Shown here in pieces: positions 22,521 to 28,320 of a stretch of DNA of 28,320 bases (position 1 is the stretch's first letter; each line of letters begins with the position of its first letter). This stretch comes from Nitrospira sp. Lineage in GTDB: Bacteria > Nitrospirota > Thermodesulfovibrionia > Thermodesulfovibrionales > SM23-35. The DNA lies in NCBI GenBank assembly GCA_016873595.1, contig VGWZ01000002.1, positions 1-28,320 of the forward strand, in the 5' to 3' direction. A program made the translations under genes and the position numbers. Under the pieces are notes generated by a model. The model searched no databases and was not told the origin of the DNA. It saw only the letters and a list, made by a program, of their open reading frames with translations.

Positions 22521-24299
22521 TTACATTTTCATGATTGCATTGAACTTACATACATCAAAACATGTCCCACATTTTATACATGGTTCAGGGTCAATTTTAT
22601 GTATCTTTTTTCGCTTGCCGATAATAGCATCTGCAGGGCATGCCCTTTTGCATGCACCGCAACCGTTACAGAACTCTTCAAGAATAGAGAATGTAATTAA
22701 GTCCTTGCATACAGCTGCAGGACATTTTTTATCCTTGATATGTGCCTCATATTCATTTCTAAAATATCTAATGGTACTTAAAACAGGATTAGGAGCAGTC
22801 AGACCCAATCCACATAACGAGGTTACCTTTATATCTTGACCGAGTTCTTCAAGAAGTTCTATATCGCCTTCTTTAGCGTTCCCTACTGTAATTCTGTTTA
22901 ATATTTCAAGCATTCTCTTTGTCCCAACCCTGCACGGTATACATTTGCCACATGATTCTGCCTGGGTGAACTCAAGAAAGAACTTTGCTATATCAACCAT
23001 GCAGTCGGTTTCATCAAGGACGACCATGCCGCCTGAACCCATAATTGAGCCCACTAATGCAAGGGATTCATAATCTACTTCTATATCGAGAAGCTCTGCC
23101 GGGATGCACCCTCCCGATGGCCCTCCTGTCTGCACTGCCTTAAATGCCCTGCCATTTTCGATTCCCCCGCCTATGTCATAAATTATCTCTCTCAGGGTGA
23201 TGCCTAAGGGTACCTCAATTAGACCTGCATTTTTCATCTTTCCCGTTAGCGCAAAGACCTTTGTTCCACCGCTCCTTTCTGTTCCAAGACTACTGTACCA
23301 ATCGGCACCTTTTAATATAATCCGTGGTATGTTTGCAAATGTCTCGACATTGTTCAAAACCGTAGGCTTTTCCCATAATCCTTTTTCTGCAGAGCGCCAC
23401 AGTTTAGGGGTTGGCATCCCTCTTTTTCCTTCAATAGAACGCATCAGGGCTGTAGCTTCACCGCAGACAAAGGCACCTGCGCCCTGATATATCTTTAGAT
23501 CGAAGTCAAACCCCGTTCCAAGGATGTTCTCACCGAGGAGTCCTGCCTCGTAACACTGGTTTATTGCAATCTGAAGACGCTTCACAGCTAATGGGTATTC
23601 AGCCCTCACATAGATATAGCCCTGGTGAGATCCAATCGCCTTTGCACATATGATCATGCCCTCAATGACGGAATGGGGGTCTCCCTCCATTACAGACCTA
23701 TCCATGAAAGCTCCCGGATCGCCCTCATCACCGTTGCAGATTACATATTTCACATCGGACTTTATCTTTAAACTGAGGTCCCATTTTAAACCTGTCGGAA
23801 AACCCGCACCACCTCTGCCCCTTAAATTAGAAGATTTTACAACCTCAACTATCTCTTCAGGACTCATTAAGGTAAGAGCCATTCTTGCTGCCTCGTACCC
23901 GCCGACTGCTAAATAGGCATTAATATCTTCCGGGTCTATCTCACCGCAGTTAGAGAGTACTACCTTAATCTGTTTTTTATGGAAGTTGTAATATTCTTCT
24001 CCAGCAATCCATTCTGTGACAGGATTACCCTCCAGTATGTGTTCCTTTACAATCCTCGAAACCATACCGGGTTTCACATATTCATAGATTGTTTTTTTTC
24101 CATCAACGACTACCTCGACAAGTACATCCTTTGCACAAAATCCAAGGCATCCCACTTGATGCAATGAGCACCGCTCCTCTATTATCGCTTTTTTCCCTAT
24201 AGAGTTAATCTCATTTTTGAATGCCTCAATAACATCAGCTCCACCTGTAGCGATTCCACTAGGCCCCATGCAGACTTTTATCTTTATATCAGCCCTCAT
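22521..24299 (-). CDS. formate dehydrogenase NuoF-like subunit (NADH/FMN), with ferredoxin domain
   Basis: The NAD-reducing flavoprotein subunit, 592 residues. Order: a thioredoxin-like domain (1-90, C10, C44, C51, C55), the NuoF core with RGRGGAGFPTG (160-170, FMN/NADH), GEATALMRSIEGKRG, the [4Fe-4S] C450/C453/C456/C496, and a C-terminal 2x[4Fe-4S] ferredoxin (C544-C554, C574-C584). This is the HydB/FdhB type of bifurcating or NAD-linked hydrogenase and FDH complexes. The N-terminal CMGPSGIATGG lacks the Cys expected before GIA, so that [2Fe-2S] may be altered. ATG 24299 starts 2 bp after the NuoE-like stop, so the genes are coupled. It is the diaphorase partner of FdhA. Confidence 0.95.
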   Translation of the reverse strand: MRADIKIKVCMGPSGIATGGADVIEAFKNEINSIGKKAIIEERCSLHQVGCLGFCAKDVLVEVVVDGKKTIYEYVKPGMVSRIVKEHILEGNPVTEWIAGEEYYNFHKKQIKVVLSNCGEIDPEDINAYLAVGGYEAARMALTLMSPEEIVEVVKSSNLRGRGGAGFPTGLKWDLSLKIKSDVKYVICNGDEGDPGAFMDRSVMEGDPHSVIEGMIICAKAIGSHQGYIYVRAEYPLAVKRLQIAINQCYEAGLLGENILGTGFDFDLKIYQGAGAFVCGEATALMRSIEGKRGMPTPKLWRSAEKGLWEKPTVLNNVETFANIPRIILKGADWYSSLGTERSGGTKVFALTGKMKNAGLIEVPLGITLREIIYDIGGGIENGRAFKAVQTGGPSGGCIPAELLDIEVDYESLALVGSIMGSGGMVVLDETDCMVDIAKFFLEFTQAESCGKCIPCRVGTKRMLEILNRITVGNAKEGDIELLEELGQDIKVTSLCGLGLTAPNPVLSTIRYFRNEYEAHIKDKKCPAAVCKDLITFSILEEFCNGCGACKRACPADAIIGKRKKIHKIDPEPCIKCGTCFDVCKFNAIMKM

Positions 24300-24301
24300 T
24301 A

Positions 24302-24772
24302 TTATCTGCCTGTCTTTTTGCCTTTAAGTATCTTTATCTCTTTGATAAGTTTATTAGCTGTCATTTTGCCGTAAACCTGCTTGTTAATAAGAGCAACAGG
24401 GGACATACCGCATGTTCCTACACAGGCAACTCTTTCAATGGTGAATTTCCTGTCAGCAGTTGTATCTTCTCCCTCGGGGAGGTTAAACTCTCTTTTTAAA
24501 CCACTGATTAGCCTGTCAGAACCTTTAACATGGCACGCGGTACCGCTGCAGACGATAATTATATTTTTACCGGGGGGTTTAATATGAAACTGGGCGTAAA
24601 ATGTTGCAATACCATAGAAACGACTTGCAGGAATAACAAGTTTTTTGGAAAACCAGTTTACTGCATTTTCAGGGATATACCCAAAGGTTTCCTCTAAATA
24701 TTGAAGGATGGAAATTATGTTTCCTTCTTCTTTTCTGTAAGTTGTTAGTATTTTCTCGAGAACTTCTTCCAT
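24302..24772 (-). CDS. formate dehydrogenase NuoE-like subunit ([2Fe-2S])
   Basis: A 156-residue electron-transfer subunit of the NuoE/HydA-gamma family. A helical N-terminal region (1-60) precedes the thioredoxin-like domain with the four [2Fe-2S] ligands C75, C80, C117 and C121 (CSGTACH and CVGTCGMSP). It supports the NuoF-like subunit in passing electrons from FdhA clusters to NAD. It is the first gene of the FDH unit; ATG 24772 has a poor ribosome site. Formate dehydrogenase, rather than a hydrogenase, is indicated by the downstream FdhA. Confidence 0.94.
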   Translation of the reverse strand: MEEVLEKILTTYRKEEGNIISILQYLEETFGYIPENAVNWFSKKLVIPASRFYGIATFYAQFHIKPPGKNIIIVCSGTACHVKGSDRLISGLKREFNLPEGEDTTADRKFTIERVACVGTCGMSPVALINKQVYGKMTANKLIKEIKILKGKKTGR

Positions 24773-24807
24773 ATTTAGACTCGCTTTTTCTCACAAGTGT
24801 AAACAGA

Positions 24808-24837
24808 AAATTAGCACAATGAAATAAACCATGTCAA
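24808..24837 (-). promoter_or_regulatory. possible sigma70-type promoter of the FDH operon
   Basis: On the minus strand a perfect TTGACA (24837-24832) is followed after 18 bp by TAATTT (24813-24808), a weak -10. The TTGACA is the best evidence; the -10 makes the site tentative and might imply an activator. Confidence 0.4.
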
Positions 24838-25021
24838 GAAAATGAATTTAAATACTATTTTAATAAAATATTAAAATAATTTCAATTTTAACTCTCCGAG
24901 GCTCATTATTATTCTATAATGTACCTTAAGGAATATTCATCTACATCGCCTTGGACATTTCCTAATCTTTTCCGTATCCATCATTGTACTTAATACGGTG
25001 GCTGTAATGTCACTGCCTCTA

Positions 25022-25051
25022 TTGAGAAATACGGGTAGCATGTTTTATAAT
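25022..25051 (+). promoter_or_regulatory. sigma70-type promoter of surA
   Basis: TTGAGA (25022-25027) and TATAAT (25046-25051) are spaced by 18 bp. The predicted leader of about 22 nt contains AAAAGGA, which fits the ATG at 25080. Confidence 0.65.
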
Positions 25052-25079
25052 TTATGCAAAATGAGAAAAGGAATCCACC

Positions 25080-26039
25080 ATGCTTAAGTTTAAAATAACA
25101 ATTATTATTCTGCTCCTTTTTATTTTTCCACGCGTGTCTTCTGCGGCAGTTCTCCTCGACCGTGTTGTTGCAATAGTGAATAAAGAAGTTATAACCTGGA
25201 GCGAGCTATACAGGATGATGGAATTTGAGGCGACGGAGCAGGTTAAGTCATTAAAAGAAGAGGAGCGCATGAAGATATTCAAGGGTAATGAAGCGCAATT
25301 CCTTGAAAGACTTATCGATATGAGACTGCAGATCCAGGAAGCAAAGAGGCTCGGGCTTGAGGTCACTCCTGAGGAAGTTACAGAAGCCATAGAAAATATA
25401 AAAATGAAGCATTCTATGACAGATGCAAGTTTTAAGGAGTCTCTTATGAAAGAAGGGTTAACGTTAGAGCTTTATAAGAAGATGCTTTCTGAACAAATAA
25501 TGATCAGTAAGGTTGTCAACCAGCAGATAAAGAACAAGATTGTTGTGTCAGATGACGAAATTAAGAAATATATTGAATCAAACAAAGAAACTCTCAGTGA
25601 TAGCGAAACCTATAATCTGAGACAGATATTTTTAAAGATATCAAGAGATGATGCAGGCAAAAAGATAATAATAGTAGAAAGGGGGTTTCTGATCATTCAG
25701 AGACTGAAAGCAGGGGAGAGTTTTTCTGCACTTGCAAGAGAATATTCTGAAGACCCTTCAGGAAAACTGGGTGGCGATCTCGGTTTTATAAAAAAGAGTC
25801 ATCTAGCAAAGGAATTTAGGGAAGTACTTTCCCATATGAAAGTAGGGGATTTCAGCATGCCGTTCTGGACAGAAAAAGGGCTCCATATTATTAAACTTGA
25901 AGACAAAGTATCTACACAGAATATCGATGAGATAAAAGAGAAGGTTCGCAGGCAATTATTCGAGAATCGGTTTTTAACTCAATATAAAAGCTGGATTAAA
26001 GGCTTGAGAGAAAAGTCTTACATAGAAATAAACTTATAA
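25080..26039 (+). CDS. SurA-type periplasmic peptidyl-prolyl isomerase
   Basis: A periplasmic chaperone for outer-membrane proteins, 319 residues. Signal peptide about 1-22 (hydrophobic TIIILLLFIFP, cleavage after SSA). A SurA-type N-terminal helical domain (23-170) begins LDRVVAIVNKEVIT, a strong SurA hallmark. A parvulin/PpiC domain (about 178-270) contains FSALAREYSEDPSGKLGGDLGFIKK, followed by a short C-terminal helix. SurA of E. coli has two parvulin domains; only one is visible here, as in PrsA-like or shorter SurA homologues. AAAAGGA precedes ATG 25080. purN follows 15 bp downstream. Confidence 0.92.
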   Translation: MLKFKITIIILLLFIFPRVSSAAVLLDRVVAIVNKEVITWSELYRMMEFEATEQVKSLKEEERMKIFKGNEAQFLERLIDMRLQIQEAKRLGLEVTPEEVTEAIENIKMKHSMTDASFKESLMKEGLTLELYKKMLSEQIMISKVVNQQIKNKIVVSDDEIKKYIESNKETLSDSETYNLRQIFLKISRDDAGKKIIIVERGFLIIQRLKAGESFSALAREYSEDPSGKLGGDLGFIKKSHLAKEFREVLSHMKVGDFSMPFWTEKGLHIIKLEDKVSTQNIDEIKEKVRRQLFENRFLTQYKSWIKGLREKSYIEINL

Positions 26040-26054
26040 GCATGTAGGATATTC

Positions 26055-26732
26055 ATGTCAACATTAAAAATAGGCGTACTTGCATCGGGAAGGGGTTCGA
26101 ATTTCCAGTCAATCATAGATGAGATAGAATTTAAAAGACTGAATGCTGAAATAGCCCTCTTGATAACTGATAATCCTTCAGCGTTTGCCATAGAGCGAGC
26201 AAAAAAACATGGTATTCACTATCTTATAATAAGGCCAAAGGAATTTCATTCAAAGGATGAAATTTTTATAAAAATAGCGGAGGAACTGAAGGAAAGGCAT
26301 GTAGAATTAGTGGTGCTCGCTGGTTTTATGAGGATTGTGAGAAAACCCCTCATAGATGCATTTCCCAACCGAATAATGAACATTCACCCCGCATTACTTC
26401 CGGCATTCCCTGGTTTACGCGGACAGAGACAGGCCCTTGAATACGGTGCAAAAATATCTGGATGTACTGTCCATTTTGTGGATGAAGGCATGGATACAGG
26501 CCCCATAATCATTCAGGCTGCAGTACCGATATTTCAGGATGATACTGAGGAGACACTCTCTGAAAGAATACTGAAATACGAACATAAGATATACCCTGAG
26601 GCTATACGATTATTTTCAGATGGGAGGATAGAAGTAGAAGGTAGAAAGGTCAGGATTAAAGAATATACACCTTTTGACGCCTCCATAGTTAATCCTTTTA
26701 TAAAAGGAAAGTTCTCAATATTCTCAATATAG
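26055..26732 (+). CDS. purN: phosphoribosylglycinamide formyltransferase
   Basis: The folate-dependent GAR transformylase of purine synthesis, 225 residues, in the cytoplasm; it uses 10-formyl-THF, the product of Fhs. The catalytic residues are present: N109 and H111 (MNIHPALLPAFPG) and D147 (MDTGPII). SGRGSN at 11-16 binds the phosphate of the substrate. In the usual FPGLHAxRQAL the His is replaced by Arg122 (FPGLRGQRQAL). A 15-bp gap from surA suggests co-transcription; no clear Shine-Dalgarno is visible. Confidence 0.96.
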   Translation: MSTLKIGVLASGRGSNFQSIIDEIEFKRLNAEIALLITDNPSAFAIERAKKHGIHYLIIRPKEFHSKDEIFIKIAEELKERHVELVVLAGFMRIVRKPLIDAFPNRIMNIHPALLPAFPGLRGQRQALEYGAKISGCTVHFVDEGMDTGPIIIQAAVPIFQDDTEETLSERILKYEHKIYPEAIRLFSDGRIEVEGRKVRIKEYTPFDASIVNPFIKGKFSIFSI

Positions 26733-26746
26733 AAATTCTATGGTAT

Positions 26747-27349
26747 ATGTCTCACACGAGAAGAGGAATAAAAATTTCGGGTGGTACAGCAAAGGGAAGG
26801 CGGACAGCTCCAAAAAGGCTTTTTTCAAAGACATCTTATGATAGAGAACTCAGACCCACTTCATCCAAGGTCAGAGAAGCACTGTTTGACATAATGAAGG
26901 GCAGAATTGAAGGGGCGAGCTTTGTTGACCTCTATGCCGGCACAGGGACTGTAGGTCTTGAAGCATTGTCGAGAGGCGCAGGTAAGGCAGTCTTCGTTGA
27001 ACCAGACAAAGTAAGGGCAAGGATGATTAAGGAGAATGCTGAAAGATTTGGTTTTTCTAAAAAAGTGATAGTGGTAAATTGCAGTGCTTACGAATTTCTC
27101 AAAAAGGCTTATGCTGAAAAAGAATATTTCGATATTTTTTTTCTTGATCCCCCATATTATTCAGAGGAGATAATGAAGACGCTTCCCCTGATTGCTGAAA
27201 AAAGACTTTTAAATAGGGGTGGCACAGTAATAGTAGAGCACTTTTTTAAGAAGAAGCTGCCTGAAACTGCGGGTGAATTGAAGATGCTCAAGAGCTATAG
27301 ATATGGAGATACCATGCTGACACTTTACAGGAGAAAGGATGAACTATGA
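26747..27349 (+). CDS. rsmD: 16S rRNA (guanine(966)-N2)-methyltransferase RsmD
   Basis: A SAM-dependent enzyme that methylates G966 in 16S rRNA, 200 residues. Features: an N-terminal basic IKISGGTAKGRR, the RPTSSKVREALFDI block, the SAM motif VDLYAGTGTVGLEALSRGA at about 64-82, and the catalytic DPPY at about 138. All are family hallmarks. It starts 14 bp after purN with a weak ribosome site, and is followed 19 bp on by coaD, its usual neighbour. Confidence 0.96.
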   Translation: MSHTRRGIKISGGTAKGRRTAPKRLFSKTSYDRELRPTSSKVREALFDIMKGRIEGASFVDLYAGTGTVGLEALSRGAGKAVFVEPDKVRARMIKENAERFGFSKKVIVVNCSAYEFLKKAYAEKEYFDIFFLDPPYYSEEIMKTLPLIAEKRLLNRGGTVIVEHFFKKKLPETAGELKMLKSYRYGDTMLTLYRRKDEL

Positions 27350-27368
27350 AGCATAAAGGAGGGAGCCG

Positions 27369-27857
27369 GTGAAGAAGGTAGCAGTCTATCCAGGGACATT
27401 TGACCCATTTACTATTGCGCATTTAGAGATTGTGAAAAGAGGTCTCAGGATATTTGATGAGATAATAATTGCAGTTGCACCGAGCCAGAAAAAACAACCG
27501 TTATTCAGTCTTGAAGAAAGGCTTACTATGATAAAAAAATCTGTAGAAGACCTTGACGGTGTGCGGGTTGAGGCTTTTAATGGTCTGCTCGCAGATTATG
27601 TGAAGGATATAAAGGGTATTGCAATTATTAGAGGATTGAGGGCTGTATCTGACTTTGAATATGAAATGCAGATGGCTATGATGAACAGGAGGCTCAATGC
27701 AGAGATCGAGACAGTTTTTCTAATGCCAAGTGAAGAATATAGCTTCCTGACTTCGACCGCAGTAAAAGAAGTTGCTTCCTTTGGTGGACCTGTAAAAGGG
27801 CTGGTCCCTGAAGTGGTTGAGAAGGCACTCAAAGAGAAATTTAAGGTAAAGCAGTAA
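27369..27857 (+). CDS. coaD: phosphopantetheine adenylyltransferase
   Basis: Adenylates 4'-phosphopantetheine in the penultimate step of coenzyme A synthesis, 162 residues, the usual length. The nucleotidyltransferase T/HxxH motif reads PGTFDPFTIAH (8-18), and IIRGLRAVSDFEYEMQMAMMNRRLN and LTSTAVKEVA are the family blocks. The GTG start at 27369 was chosen because AAAGGAGGGAG lies just upstream and the family begins here; no ATG is near. The rsmD-coaD pairing is widespread. It is the last gene of the plus-strand unit. Confidence 0.97.
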   Translation: MKKVAVYPGTFDPFTIAHLEIVKRGLRIFDEIIIAVAPSQKKQPLFSLEERLTMIKKSVEDLDGVRVEAFNGLLADYVKDIKGIAIIRGLRAVSDFEYEMQMAMMNRRLNAEIETVFLMPSEEYSFLTSTAVKEVASFGGPVKGLVPEVVEKALKEKFKVKQ

Positions 27858-28320
27858 TGCATGTAGTCCGCTCTACCGATCCCATCGAGAGTTGGCCGGG
27901 GTAAAGCTGTGAGCTATTGATTCTATTTCAATGTTACGCTAAACTCTTTTTGTACTGAAAACATTCCAGTAATCATGTCAAAATCCTTTCTACAAGTCAT
28001 ATCACTGGGAGTTCGACATTGATGAAGATAACACATAGAAAGCAACGTCTGCAACAGTACCAACCTCTGTTATCCCAAAAAATGCAGTTTAAGTAGACAT
28101 ACTTGTAGAGCTAAGCCTCTCAAGGTTTTTAAAGAATTATTCTATTCAACGCTAATATTTATACTGTTTTTAGTCCACCTCCTATAAATATTTTTCTGCG
28201 TCATCCAAATGCATTGCAATTATCAAAATCACGTGGAACGTATTGTTTTATACGGTGAAATAAGTATATAAGTTTTGATTTTATTCTCTGCGTAAAGACC
28301 GAAATCCGTAATACTATCTT
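27858..28320. other. 463-bp tail without a recognised gene
   Basis: No ORF of more than about 30 codons with a ribosome site, and no codon structure. An AGGAGGTGG ribosome-site-like run occurs on the minus strand near 28176-28184, but no proper start follows it. A minus-strand GGTAGAGC near 27875 resembles part of a tRNA D-arm, but no cloverleaf can be completed. No terminator is clear after coaD. Confidence 0.5.

Larger units (their letters stand above)
24773..25079. other. divergent intergenic region (307 bp), FDH operon / surA
   Basis: AT-rich stretch without a gene. It holds candidate promoters at both ends (FDH at 24808-24837, surA at 25022-25051). A TA-rich palindrome-like run lies near 24850-24880. 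I see no riboswitch or small RNA. Confidence 0.6.

Noticed and set aside
27868..27925. Possible tRNA, from a GGTAGAGC motif on the minus strand
   Set aside because: Neither an acceptor stem nor an anticodon or T arm with GGTTCGA-type sequence can be placed.
28021..28095. 24-codon ORF starting ATGAAGATAACA
   Set aside because: No ribosome site and no resemblance to a known peptide; likely chance.

Overview
The window is 28.3 kb of compact bacterial chromosome, AT-leaning, with 28 protein genes I can support. Strands alternate in operon-sized blocks, stop/start overlaps are common, and there is no rRNA, CRISPR array, recognisable tRNA or transposase. The mix is a lipid-outer-membrane cell (lipoprotein, SurA, GmhA), a bactofilin, rubrerythrin, an octahaem c-type cytochrome and a selenocysteine formate dehydrogenase beside formate-THF ligase. 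This suggests an anaerobic or microaerophilic Gram-negative, possibly Nitrospirota (Thermodesulfovibrio-like) or a deltaproteobacterial relative. That assignment is inference from gene content; no marker was compared.

Layout. 1-2.7 kb (minus): 5' end of gmhA, a fibronectin-III lipoprotein and argH. 2.8-5.3 kb (plus): rubrerythrin, an eight-haem hydroxylamine-oxidoreductase-family cytochrome and a small carboxymuconolactone-decarboxylase-family protein. 5.3-6.15 kb: a gene-poor gap, then a DUF4258/DUF2283 pair resembling a toxin-antitoxin module. 6.2-9.0 kb (minus): surE, an FAD-dependent dehydrogenase and pcm. 9.1-11.35 kb (plus): purM, an M23 peptidase and a bactofilin, overlapping. 11.4-14.1 kb (plus): yceD-rpmF-plsX-fabH behind a near-consensus promoter. 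14.1-17.07 kb (minus): NfeD protease, slipin and a VTT-domain membrane protein. 17.2-24.8 kb (minus): a C1 block of NuoE-like, NuoF-like and selenocysteine FdhA subunits, a cyclic-nucleotide-binding-domain protein and fhs. 25.1-27.9 kb (plus): surA, purN, rsmD and coaD. The last 460 bp hold nothing I can identify.

How it fits together. The FDH should interconvert formate and CO2 with NAD(H) (or more electron carriers, given the many Fe-S sites). Fhs activates formate to 10-formyl-THF, which PurN consumes in purine synthesis; the same step begins the methyl branch of the Wood-Ljungdahl pathway. The rubrerythrin and octahaem cytochrome point to peroxide and nitrogen-oxide or hydroxylamine chemistry in the periplasm.

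The most notable points are: an in-frame UGA (selenocysteine) that splits fdhA into two apparent ORFs; a palindromic repeat translated in frame inside that same selenoprotein; a second, different palindromic repeat in the only sizeable gap of the same operon, inside a small ORF that abuts both neighbours; and a third imperfect palindrome between the cNMP gene and fhs. Three dispersed-repeat-like insertions in about 3.5 kb of one operon is the least ordinary feature of this window.
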